Below, one piece after another: positions 17,192 to 26,759 of a stretch of DNA of 38,470 bases. The stretch spans positions 1 to 38,470 of the forward strand of contig CAJTLI010000007.1 in assembly GCA_910577525.1 (NCBI GenBank). The letters are read 5' to 3'. The position numbers were made by a program, and so were the translations under genes. The stretch comes from an uncultured Oscillospiraceae bacterium. GTDB lineage: Bacteria; Bacillota; Clostridia; Oscillospirales; Oscillospiraceae. The notes below the pieces were generated by a model. It had not been told where the DNA came from, ran no database searches, and saw nothing but the letters and a program-made list of their open reading frames with translations. Every line of letters begins with the position of its first letter. The stretch's first letter is position 1.

Positions 17192-18499
17192 TTACCCAAG
17201 CAGCTTTCCGATCAGCCCGAAGATCCAGGACAGCAGGAATTCGTCGGTCTCCCCCGCCCACATAATGGTGTCCGGAATGGTGGTGGGCACCATGAAATTC
17301 ACGAAGGCAAACTGGCCCAGGGCCACGATTGTGGAGATGATGAAGCCTCCCAGCAGCGCGCCCTTCACCCCGCCGGTGGAGTTGCCGAAGATTCCCGCGG
17401 TGGCGCCGTGGAAGAACAGCACAATCATGGTGGGCACCACCACAAAGTGGACGGACAGGCCCAGCGCCAGCATCCAGAACACGATGCCCACGAACATCCC
17501 CACAAAGCCCAGGATGACAGAGTTCGGGGCGTAGGTAAACAGCACGGGGCAGTCCAGGGCCGGAATGGCGTTGGGGACCAGCTTGGTGGCGATTCCTTTA
17601 AAGGAGGGGATGATCTCGCCCACAAACATGCGCACGCCCACCAGCACCACCGCGATGCCCGCGGCAAACGTCAGGGACTGCACGATGCAGTAGATGATGA
17701 AGTTCTGAGCGCCGGCGCTGGCCATAATGGCCTCGCCGTTGGGTGTGCGCTTGATCATGACGATGACGCCGCCGATGACATAGAATACGATCATCACCAG
17801 AGCGGTAATCACGTTGTTGTCCCGCAGGAAGGACCACTTGGCGGGAAACTCCATCGCCTCCGCGTCCTTTTTGTTTTTGCCGAAGAGCTTGCCGGCCTGG
17901 GCCGCGATCCAGCTGCCCACGCCGGAGGGATGGGCCAGTGCCAGATCGTTCCCGCCGGTGATGATGCGGACATACTTCTGGGTCAGGGCGGGCTGAAGGG
18001 TGAAGTACAGCCCCAGGAACGGGGAGACGATGCAAACGATCTGCCAGGTGGCCAGCGAAGGGGCAAAATTGGTCAGCACGCCCACGGATACCACCGTTAC
18101 CCACCACAGCTCATGGCCGGTGAGGAAGATGTACTTAAAGGGAGTGATCCGGGCCAGCAGCACGTTGATAAGGAAGGAGAACGTCATGCACAGCGCCACG
18201 GCGCTGCCAAACTGCACCACAAAGGAGTCATAGCCGATGCAGTTGGCAAACGTGGTGGACTCAAGGCCAAACACCTCGGACCACATCGGTTCAAATACGC
18301 CCAGCGAACCGGTGATCACGCTGGTCCCGGCGTTGATGACCAAAAAGCCAATACCGGCCTTCAGGGTGCCGGAGATGGTTTTCTGCGCCGGGGAGCCCTG
18401 GAGCAGGTGCCCCACCAGCACCACCAGCATCAAAAGGAACGTGGGGACGCCGAAGAAATTGTTCGACAGCCATGTGGTAATATTCACCAAAATATCCAT
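17192..18499 (-). CDS. PTS transporter subunit IIC, ascorbate (UlaA/SgaT) type
   Basis: A 435-aa polytopic membrane protein with about 10-11 helices, of the ascorbate-type IIC family (PTS AG superfamily), which moves the substrate through the membrane while IIB phosphorylates it. Characteristic stretches are LLQGSPAQKTISGTLKAGIGFLVINAG near the N-terminus and the FHGATAGIFGNSTGG loop near residue 370. The ATG follows GGAGG. Despite the family name, members carry several sugars or sugar acids, so the substrate is open. Confidence 0.9.
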   Translation of the reverse strand: MDILVNITTWLSNNFFGVPTFLLMLVVLVGHLLQGSPAQKTISGTLKAGIGFLVINAGTSVITGSLGVFEPMWSEVFGLESTTFANCIGYDSFVVQFGSAVALCMTFSFLINVLLARITPFKYIFLTGHELWWVTVVSVGVLTNFAPSLATWQIVCIVSPFLGLYFTLQPALTQKYVRIITGGNDLALAHPSGVGSWIAAQAGKLFGKNKKDAEAMEFPAKWSFLRDNNVITALVMIVFYVIGGVIVMIKRTPNGEAIMASAGAQNFIIYCIVQSLTFAAGIAVVLVGVRMFVGEIIPSFKGIATKLVPNAIPALDCPVLFTYAPNSVILGFVGMFVGIVFWMLALGLSVHFVVVPTMIVLFFHGATAGIFGNSTGGVKGALLGGFIISTIVALGQFAFVNFMVPTTIPDTIMWAGETDEFLLSWIFGLIGKLLG

Positions 18500-18539
18500 A
18501 CGTTGATTTCCTCCATTCCGATTCCGGCGGGTTCAGGCG

Positions 18540-18818
18540 TCAGGCTTCAAATGCGGCCAGCATCTCTGCCAGCTCCTGCTCCAGAACCGATTTGTTGATA
18601 AAGTTGGTAATTGTCAGGATCTTCGCGTGGGGATTGGAGATGCTGCCGGCAATCTCCTTCGAGGTGACGATAAAATCGCAGCGCTCGCCGCAGGCACAGC
18701 TGGGATCGGTATGCTCCACCTCGGCCCGATACCCGCGGCCGGCCAAAATCTCCTCGATGCTCATCCGAAGGATCAGGCTGGAGCCCTGCCCCGTGCCGCA
18801 TACACAAATGATTCTCAT
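18540..18818 (-). CDS. PTS subunit IIB, ascorbate/lactose type
   Basis: A 92-aa IIB protein with the phosphocysteine loop CVCGTGQGSS, the active Cys being C7. It receives phosphate from a IIA domain and passes it to the sugar bound in IIC. SD GAGGAGG precedes the ATG. It lies between the regulator and IIC genes. No separate IIA gene is present, so the IIA domain at the end of the regulator is the only visible donor in the operon. Confidence 0.9.
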   Translation of the reverse strand: MRIICVCGTGQGSSLILRMSIEEILAGRGYRAEVEHTDPSCACGERCDFIVTSKEIAGSISNPHAKILTITNFINKSVLEQELAEMLAAFEA

Positions 18819-18862
18819 AGCTCCTCCTCTCTGTCATAGTCCGATACGCCTTCTTTCAACAA

Positions 18863-18880
18863 AGCGGAGCGTCCTCCGCT
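18863..18880 (-). other. Short hairpin between regulator and IIB genes
   Basis: AGCGGAG (18863-18869) pairs with CTCCGCT (18874-18880) around a 4-nt loop, in the 83-nt gap after the regulator stop. No T tract, so a pause or processing site is more likely than a terminator. Confidence 0.4.
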
Positions 18881-18901
18881 AAGTTACACCGGTTGCCTCC
18901 C

Positions 18902-21031
18902 CTACTCCTGCCTGTTCAGCAGGGCGAACAGTTCGGAGGGCCCCTCCGCGGCCATGAAGGTTTCAAAAACGCCGTCGCCGCCGAAAATATGGGACAGCTG
19001 AATCAGCGCGTTCATGTGGCTTTTCCCGTCCGCGCTGGCCAGCACAAAGAACAGATTCGCGTATTTCTCCCCGTCAAAATACACCGGCTCCCGCGTGCGC
19101 AGAAGGGCCATGGCCAGCCGCTCCACGCCGGCCTCCGGCCGGGCGTGGGGCAGGGCGATTCCGGGGGCCAGCACGATATAGGGACCCATGGTCTCCACCG
19201 CCTCCACCATGGCGTCCACGTAGGACTCGCGTATGCTGCCGTCCTCCAGCAGCGGGAGGGACGCCAGGCGGACGGCCGTTTTCCAATCCGGCGCCCGCTC
19301 CACGCATTGAATTCGTTTTTGCGTAATTAAATCTGTCAGCATAGCACTCTGTTCCTTTACTATTTTAATTTTTTTGTTCTCAAAAAGCTGTTCCAGCCTC
19401 ATGTTCAAAAACGGCATCTGCGCCTCGTCCACAAAATCCTGCGTAATCTGCTGGATGTCCCGCAGCAGCTCGTTCTTGTGTCCCACCTCTCCCAGATGCC
19501 GGTTGATCCTTTTCTGAATCCGGTACCGGTCCCGGGCGGTGAGCAGCGCGTTCACCTGGAGATAGGGCGCCGCCGTGTCCAGCGTCAGGTTGGAGATCAC
19601 AAAGCCGACCTGGGCGCGCCTGGCCTCCAGCCGGGCCAGGGGGATGATGCAGGTGGAGACCTCGGGGAAGAACTGCCGCATCTGAGCCTGGAGCAGTCCT
19701 CCCACGCCGACGGTGCTGGCGCACACGATGCCCACCTGGGCCTCTCCGGCGGACTCCTCGCTCTCCCTCTCCTCGCCGGACATCCAACCGATATATTGCA
19801 GGGCCAACCCCACCAATTCGCTGCCGCTCAGACAGCCGGACAGGGCGGGCAGCCCGCTGACCACGGACCGGGTCAGCTCCAGCAGATAGCGGTACTTCTG
19901 ATGAATCAGCGGGTCCTCGGCCCGGTAAAACACATAGCCCAGCGCCATGCGGCCCAGCGCGCCGTGCATGTATTGGCGGGCGCTGAGCTGAACCAGAGCC
20001 CGATTGGGAAATTTGTTCCCGCTGGCCTGCTCAAAGGCGGGAACCAGCGCAGCAATTTCCGCCTCCATCTCCTGGGAGACGCCGGGCAGGGATTCCGGGT
20101 ACTCCTCATAGATGCTGGTGATACATATGATGGCCCGGATCAGCTCCTCCGTCTCCGCCCGAACAATCTCCGTCCGCTCGGCCTCCCGCAGCGTCAGGTC
20201 CTCCTCAAGCAGCCGGGCCAGGGGCTGCGCCGCCACGTCCTGCAAAAGCCAGTAGAGGTTTTTTCGCCCATAAAGCACCGTCAGCCTTTCGTCCACGTCC
20301 GCCGCCCGCAGGTATTTTCCTCTGCGCCAGCGCTCCATCCACAGCAGGAGGACGGCGGCGATGAGAAAGCAGCTCTGGCCGGTGAGGTAGATATCCATGC
20401 GCACGGCGGTGGCGGCCAGCCTGTCCGCCGTGGCGCAGATTTCCTCATAGGGAAGGCCGTAGTAGGCGTAGCCGATCCTGCTGCTCAGGGGGTAGTCCTC
20501 CCCCGGGTGGGTCCAGCACCCCACATAGCTCAGCTCCCATACCAGGGCCTTGCGCAGGGCGGCCTCGTCGCCGCAAAGGGCGTAGCCGTTTACCGAGGAG
20601 CTGACGCCCGCGTCAAACCCCGCCTGCCGCAGCTCCTCCGACAGGGCGGTCATATCGTTGATGCAGGTGTTGCGGCTGATCTCCAGCGCCGAACAGATCT
20701 GACGGTTTTTCAGGTATGGCGTCCGCCACAGCTCAAAAAACAGGTAGCGCTTCCGCCCCGCCGCGGGAAACTCCCGCTCCAGCGACCCGATGCCGCGCAG
20801 CAAATCCCACAACTGTTTCTGCGCGTCCGCGTCCAGCTGAATCGTACCCTTGCGCTTCGGCGTAAAGAAGGGGATGCCCCGCTCCTTTAAATAATACCGG
20901 CACATGACCAGCCGGTCATAGGCCTGGGTCTTCGATATGCCCAGATGGCTCATCAATTCCTGGCAGGTCAGGCTCCCGTTATTTTCAAGTAAAATCTGTA
21001 ACCCTACGGCGAGATCCCAGTTCAGCTTCAT
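18902..21031 (-). CDS. PRD-containing transcriptional regulator with IIB- and IIA-like domains
   Basis: A 709-aa LicR/MtlR-type activator. The order is HTH 1 (about 20-45), Mga-like HTH 2 (RQICSALEISRNTCIND, about 110-130), two PTS regulation domains (about 180-400), a GatB-like IIB domain (GIVCASTVGVGG) and a C-terminal PTS IIA type 2 domain with the phosphorylatable His629 in GIALPHARP. Phosphorylation by the PTS would set DNA binding. The frame is open to 21121, but ATG 21031 is 7 nt after GAGGAG and is preferred. It heads the operon. Its IIA domain may double as the transport IIA. Confidence 0.92.
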   Translation of the reverse strand: MKLNWDLAVGLQILLENNGSLTCQELMSHLGISKTQAYDRLVMCRYYLKERGIPFFTPKRKGTIQLDADAQKQLWDLLRGIGSLEREFPAAGRKRYLFFELWRTPYLKNRQICSALEISRNTCINDMTALSEELRQAGFDAGVSSSVNGYALCGDEAALRKALVWELSYVGCWTHPGEDYPLSSRIGYAYYGLPYEEICATADRLAATAVRMDIYLTGQSCFLIAAVLLLWMERWRRGKYLRAADVDERLTVLYGRKNLYWLLQDVAAQPLARLLEEDLTLREAERTEIVRAETEELIRAIICITSIYEEYPESLPGVSQEMEAEIAALVPAFEQASGNKFPNRALVQLSARQYMHGALGRMALGYVFYRAEDPLIHQKYRYLLELTRSVVSGLPALSGCLSGSELVGLALQYIGWMSGEERESEESAGEAQVGIVCASTVGVGGLLQAQMRQFFPEVSTCIIPLARLEARRAQVGFVISNLTLDTAAPYLQVNALLTARDRYRIQKRINRHLGEVGHKNELLRDIQQITQDFVDEAQMPFLNMRLEQLFENKKIKIVKEQSAMLTDLITQKRIQCVERAPDWKTAVRLASLPLLEDGSIRESYVDAMVEAVETMGPYIVLAPGIALPHARPEAGVERLAMALLRTREPVYFDGEKYANLFFVLASADGKSHMNALIQLSHIFGGDGVFETFMAAEGPSELFALLNRQE

Positions 21032-21261
21032 GTTCATTCTCCTCTTTTTGTATATTATAGTTGAAATGGTCCCTCCCAAAAAGTCCAAATCCGACGGGCT
21101 CTTTTCCACAAAATGTAACATTCCGCCCCCGCTTTTTTCAACAATATACCTTATTTTTTATCTCTAATTTTGTCAATCTTGCACGACTCGGCTCTGCATC
21201 TTTTGCTTTGATTATATTGTTGCGCAGAATTTCCGCCGCCTATCCCTTTGCGCCGGGACGC
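21032..21261 (-). promoter_or_regulatory. AT-rich control region upstream of the PTS regulator
   Basis: No gene is seen here. A minus-strand -10 TATAAT lies at 21054-21059, giving a leader of only about 15 nt with no clear -35. A TTGACA lies further upstream at 21171-21176, with only a poor -10 (TAAGGT) after 17 nt. Two 10-bp half-sites, CAACAATATA (21139-21148) and its exact reverse complement TATATTGTTG (21213-21222), are centred 74 bp apart, and a related TATATTATAGTTG overlaps the proximal -10. These are candidate operator sites for the PRD regulator. Confidence 0.5.
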
Positions 21262-21309
21262 AAAAACGAGCGAGGCGTCCATACGGCATGGACGCCTCGC
21301 TCGTTTTTT
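21262..21309. terminator. Strong bidirectional terminator
   Basis: A 17-bp perfect stem (21266-21282 with 21288-21304), loop ACGGC, flanked by A5 on the left and T6 on the right. It ends the CoA-transferase operon on the minus strand and would also stop plus-strand transcription. Confidence 0.9.
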
Positions 21310-21388
21310 CAGCAAAATTGGGGCAAGCCCCGCCGGCCGGGACGCAAGCTATCCCGTCAGGCGGTTTTCCTATCCGCGGATTGGCCGG

Positions 21389-22048
21389 TCACTCCATGAC
21401 CCCGATCTCTTCCGCCACTTCAAAATCGGCCTCGGTGCAGGCCCGGATATCCTCCACGGTGTAACCGGAGGCCAGCTCCCGCAGCAGCAGGCCCTTGGCT
21501 GTAACCTCAAAGTAGCACCGCTCGGTGACGATGTCGGTAACGCACCGGGCCCCGGTGAGGGGCAGGGTGCACTTCTTCAGAATTTTCGACGCCCCGCTCT
21601 TCTCACAGTGGTCGGTGGCCACGATGATTTTCTTCACCCCGGCGCACAAATCCATGGCGCCTCCCATGCCGGGGGCCATCTTGCCGGGAATGGTCCAGTT
21701 GGCGATGTTCCCCTCCTGGTCCACCTGGAGGGTGCCCAGGACGGTGGCGTCGATGTGCCCGCCGCGGATAAAGGCAAAGGAGGTGGTGTGGTCGCAGACG
21801 CTGCCGCCGGAGATGACGGAGGCGGGCTGTCCGCCGGCGTCAATGAGATCGGGGTCCGCGTCGTCCCAGGAGGGAGAGGCCCCGCAGCCCACGATGCCGA
21901 TCTCCGCCTCCAGCCACAGCTCCACCCCCTCGGGCAGGTAGTTCACGCACATCAGGGGCAGGCCGATGCCCAGGTTGACAAAATCGCCGTCCTTGAAAAA
22001 TTTCGCGCAGCGCGCCGCGATCAGCGCCCGTCCGGTGAGCTCAGCCAT
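21389..22048 (-). CDS. Acyl/acetoacetate CoA-transferase subunit B
   Basis: A 219-aa beta subunit of a family I CoA-transferase (AtoA/CtfB/ScoB type), which moves CoA between an acyl-CoA and a free acid through a glutamyl-CoA intermediate. The catalytic Glu region reads LEAEIGIVGCG where relatives have SENGIVG. VNLGIGLP and SGGSVCDHTTSFAFIRGGHID are typical. The ATG overlaps the subunit A stop by one base (TAATG), so the two are coupled. A strong terminator follows the stop. Confidence 0.9.
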   Translation of the reverse strand: MAELTGRALIAARCAKFFKDGDFVNLGIGLPLMCVNYLPEGVELWLEAEIGIVGCGASPSWDDADPDLIDAGGQPASVISGGSVCDHTTSFAFIRGGHIDATVLGTLQVDQEGNIANWTIPGKMAPGMGGAMDLCAGVKKIIVATDHCEKSGASKILKKCTLPLTGARCVTDIVTERCYFEVTAKGLLLRELASGYTVEDIRACTEADFEVAEEIGVME

Positions 22049-22782
22049 TATTTCTTACCTCCTTCTGCCGCTTTGGCCTCCGCCTTGGCCCTGGCCCGCT
22101 TCCACATGGGACAGACGGGCTTCTTCTCGCCCTGGCGGACGTAGACCATGTCGATGATGGGAGCGGGCACGTCGATCTCGTCGGGGCCCAGCTCTCCCAC
22201 CTCCACCAGCTCCTCCACCTCCACGATGACGGTGTCGGCGGCAAAGGCCATATAGCTGTTGGTGGCCCGGCCGGTGAGCCGGAACTGAATGTTGCCCGCC
22301 GTGTCCGCCTTGGCGGCCTTGATGAGGGCCACGTCGGCGTGGAGGGGCAGCTCCAGCAGGTACTCCTTCCCGTCGATGATGAGGCGCTGTTTGCCCCGCT
22401 CCACGTCGGTGCCGATGCCGGTGGGGGTGAGCACCCCGCCCAGCCCCGCGCCGCCGCAGCGGATGCGCTCGGCGAAGGTGCCCTGGGGCACGAACTCCAC
22501 CGCCAGCTCCCCGGCGAACATCTGCTGGCCCGCCACCGGGTTCAGGCCGATGTGGGTGGTGATGAGGCTCTTGACCCGGTGCTCGTTGATGAGCCGCCCC
22601 AGGCCCTGGTCGGGCATGCCGCCGGACACGGCGATGGCGTCAATGTCCTTCACGCCCTTCTCCAGCAGGCCGGTGATGAGCTCCTCGGCGGACAGCTCCC
22701 CGTGCCAGTCGCCGAACATGATGGTCTGGCCGTCCCGGAACTTTTCCAGGGCGGCTTCCTTGGTCACTACCTTCGATTTCAA
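22048..22782 (-). CDS. Acyl/acetoacetate CoA-transferase subunit A
   Basis: A 244-aa alpha subunit (AtoD/CtfA type). The motif GGxxG of the CoA site is represented by RCGGAGLGGVLTPTGIGT near residue 105. The open frame continues far upstream into the crotonase gene in another phase. I place the start at TTG 22782 because it follows AAAGGCGGG by 7 nt and gives MKSKVVTKEAAL, a family-like beginning. No better ATG exists. The C-terminus is Lys/Ala-rich. Substrate specificity (butyrate-acetoacetate or another acid) cannot be read. Confidence 0.88.
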   Translation of the reverse strand: MKSKVVTKEAALEKFRDGQTIMFGDWHGELSAEELITGLLEKGVKDIDAIAVSGGMPDQGLGRLINEHRVKSLITTHIGLNPVAGQQMFAGELAVEFVPQGTFAERIRCGGAGLGGVLTPTGIGTDVERGKQRLIIDGKEYLLELPLHADVALIKAAKADTAGNIQFRLTGRATNSYMAFAADTVIVEVEELVEVGELGPDEIDVPAPIIDMVYVRQGEKKPVCPMWKRARAKAEAKAAEGGKK

Positions 22783-22814
22783 TTGAGGTCCCGCCTTTCT
22801 CTCAACGTTTTCTG

Positions 22815-23609
22815 TTATTTCCCCTGGAACACGGCCTTGCGCTTCTCCATGAACGCCTTGCAGCCCTCCTGGAAATCCAGGGAGGCGGCGCACTCCCGCT
22901 GGGTGGGCACCTCCGTCTCGTCCAGCCACTGTTTGTAGTCGGCGTAGACGGCGCTGTACAGCTGCTTCTTGATGTTCTTATAGGAGATCAGCGGACCGGC
23001 GGCCAGCTTCCTGGCCAGCTTCATGGTGGCCGCGTCCAGCTCCTCCACGGGAACCACCTGATAGGCCAGCCCCCAGTCCTTGGCCTCCTGGGCGGTGACG
23101 GGGCGGCCGGTGGCAGCCAGCTCCATGGTGCGGGCGGTGCCGATGGCCTTGGCCAGCAGGTAGGTGGCCCCGGTGTCCGGCACCAGACCCAGGTTGACAA
23201 AGGCCAGAATGAACTTGGCGTTGTCGGCGCAGACCATAAAGTCGCCCCCCAGGGCCAGACTGACCCCGGCCCCCGCCGCCGCGCCGCACACGGAGGTAAT
23301 CACCATCTTGCTCATCCGCTTCAGGCCGTCGGCCACGGCGCCCACCTTGCTGATGAGCCCGTCCATATTGACCTCGCCCCCCGCCTGAATGAGCTGATAG
23401 AAATAGCCGATGTCGCCGCCCGCGGAGAAGGCCTTGGGCGCGCCCTTGATGACCACCACCCTCACCGCGGGGTCCCTCTCGGCCTGGTCCACCACATACA
23501 TCAGCTCGTCCGCCATCTGCTCGTCGATGGCGTTCAGGTTTTTCAGGTAGTTCATGGTGATGACCGCAATGCCGTCCTCCACGGCGTAGACCAGCTTTTT
23601 CAGTTCCAT
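22815..23609 (-). CDS. Enoyl-CoA hydratase/isomerase (PaaG-like crotonase)
   Basis: A 264-aa crotonase-fold protein. The oxyanion-hole region FSAGGDIG (about 60-67) and GAAAGAGVSLALGGD are present. The two hydratase glutamates are replaced (Ser and Phe by alignment), while VPDTGATYLL keeps the Asp used by PaaG-type isomerases, so isomerisation is more likely than hydration. ATG 23609 follows AAAGGAG by 11 nt. It is the first gene of an operon with the CoA-transferase, and a divergent regulator lies upstream. Confidence 0.87.
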   Translation of the reverse strand: MELKKLVYAVEDGIAVITMNYLKNLNAIDEQMADELMYVVDQAERDPAVRVVVIKGAPKAFSAGGDIGYFYQLIQAGGEVNMDGLISKVGAVADGLKRMSKMVITSVCGAAAGAGVSLALGGDFMVCADNAKFILAFVNLGLVPDTGATYLLAKAIGTARTMELAATGRPVTAQEAKDWGLAYQVVPVEELDAATMKLARKLAAGPLISYKNIKKQLYSAVYADYKQWLDETEVPTQRECAASLDFQEGCKAFMEKRKAVFQGK

Positions 23610-23767
23610 ACTCGTACCGGCTCCTTTCCATATCCTGTTGATGCCCTGCTGTTTCGCCGGGGCCTCCCGGCCCTCGCCCGGCTGTGGAAATGCGGCTTGA
23701 CACCCTCTGCCGAATTTTGTATAATTTGGACAAAGCTGTTTAAGCGCGCTCTCCCACTGTTGTGAGC

Positions 23768-23773
23768 ATTGTA
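23768..23773 (-). promoter_or_regulatory. Extended -10 promoter of crotonase/CoA-transferase operon
   Basis: Minus-strand TGC-TACAAT gives an extended -10 with no clear -35. The leader to the ATG at 23609 would be about 150 nt. Confidence 0.45.
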
Positions 23774-23817
23774 GCACAGCCTGTGTGCCCGGAGCGGGAA
23801 CGAACCGTGATTAAAGC

Positions 23818-23881
23818 GTGAATTTTTGTGGGAGCGAACAAATATATTTTTTATCTTTTTGACCTCATTGTCAAAATTCAC
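23818..23881. promoter_or_regulatory. Nested inverted repeats before the SARP-like regulator
   Basis: The outer arms GTGAATTTTTG (23818-23828) and CAAAATTCAC (23872-23881) match with one bulge. An inner pair TTTTGAC/GTCAAAA lies at 23857-23863 and 23870-23876. They fill the AT-rich divergent intergenic region and are operator candidates. I see no convincing plus-strand -35/-10 pair. Confidence 0.35.
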
Positions 23882-23897
23882 AAAGGAGTGGATTTCT

Positions 23898-24764
23898 GTG
23901 CTGTTCCAGGACCCCGGCGGGGCGGCGGCCTTCTTCCAGGAATTCCAGAAGAGGGGGCTTTATTCCGCCCTCCAGGCGGAGGGCGGCGCCATTCTGACCC
24001 TCTCCCGCCGGGACGGGCCCCGCATCCAGGGGATTGACGCCGGCCAGGGCCTGGGCGGGGAGCTGTGCCGGGCTCTGTGCCGCCGGCATGGGGAGGCCAT
24101 GGGAGCGGTGTCCCGGGCGGAGGCCGTCACCGACCGGGATACCGGAGTACATATGGCGGTGGTCCGGCTGTCCCCCAGGGTGCTCGCCGTCTTTTTCCGG
24201 CGGGGACAGCCCTTCTCCGAGGGAGAGCTGTCCTGGGCCAAGCGCTTCCTGGACCTCTGCTATGAAAAGGTCCTGCTGTTCCGGGACCTGTGCCGGGCCA
24301 ACGAATATATCAGCCGCATCTCCGGCGGGGCCAAGGGCGGACCCCAGGTTTTTCTGCGCGCCTTCGGCCGGTTCGACGTGTTCGCCAACGGGCGGCTGGT
24401 GGACATCTCCTCCGCCAAGGCCAAGGAGCTGCTGGCCCTGTGCGTGGACCACCGCGGCGGAGACGTAACCATGGAGGAGGCAATTGACAAGCTGTGGGGC
24501 GACCGGGCCTACGACCAGCGCTCCAAAAATCTCTACCGGAAGACGGTATCCTACCTCCGGCGTCTATTTGAGAATTTGGGGTGCCCAGAGGTCTTTTCCA
24601 CCGCCCGGGGGCGGTGCCACCTGAACCGGGAGCTGGTGGACTGCGACTATTTCCGCTATCTGTCCGGCGGGCCCGTCCATTTCACCGGGGAATACCTGTC
24701 CAATTACCCCTGGGCGGAGGAGACCGCCGCGTGGCTGGCTCACCGTCAGGCGGCCCAGGGATGA
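23898..24764 (+). CDS. SARP/OmpR-type winged-helix transcriptional regulator
   Basis: A 288-aa protein. The N-terminal 155 residues match no family I can name. The C-terminal part has an OmpR-like winged helix (FGRFDVFANGRLVDISSAKA..., then KLWGDRAYDQRSKNLYRKTVSYLRR) as in SARP/BTAD-type activators, but without a long tetratricopeptide BTAD module. The frame is open to 23826. GTG 23898 is 9 nt after AAGGAG and is preferred. It is divergent from the crotonase/CoA-transferase operon and is its likely regulator, with the N-terminus perhaps sensing an acyl-CoA or acid (inference). Confidence 0.75.
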   Translation: MLFQDPGGAAAFFQEFQKRGLYSALQAEGGAILTLSRRDGPRIQGIDAGQGLGGELCRALCRRHGEAMGAVSRAEAVTDRDTGVHMAVVRLSPRVLAVFFRRGQPFSEGELSWAKRFLDLCYEKVLLFRDLCRANEYISRISGGAKGGPQVFLRAFGRFDVFANGRLVDISSAKAKELLALCVDHRGGDVTMEEAIDKLWGDRAYDQRSKNLYRKTVSYLRRLFENLGCPEVFSTARGRCHLNRELVDCDYFRYLSGGPVHFTGEYLSNYPWAEETAAWLAHRQAAQG

Positions 24765-24807
24765 CGGAGCGGGAACCCCCGGCGCCCTGCGTATCATGAA
24801 GCGCGAC

Positions 24808-24842
24808 ACACCCGCCCCCGTCCGCAGGACGGGGGCGGGTGT
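24808..24842 (+). terminator. Perfect 16-bp GC hairpin after the regulator
   Basis: 24808-24823 pairs exactly with 24827-24842 around loop GCA. No T tract follows. Probable 3' end of the regulator transcript. The rest of 24765-24911 holds only this hairpin and the dispersed repeat. Confidence 0.6.
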
Positions 24843-24887
24843 CTGTCCGATCCGGTTTATCTGCCGGTAAGCTCCATAAGCCGCCGC

Positions 24888-24911
24888 AGGCGCATGGAAT
24901 CAGCGCTTCCT

Positions 24912-24913
<2 letters not shown>
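24888..24913. repeat. 26-nt dispersed repeat, copy B
   Basis: AGGCGCATGGAATCAGCGCT and the next six bases match 22 of 26 positions with 9875-9900. It abuts the glmS stop codon. Both copies follow the 3' end of a minus-strand gene. Confidence 0.5.
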
Positions 24914-26741
<1,828 letters not shown>

Positions 26742-26759
26742 GTTACATCAGTCCTTCCC

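Noticed and set aside
26742..26759. glmS ribozyme
   Set aside because: Only 18 nt separate hprK and glmS, too short for the ribozyme.
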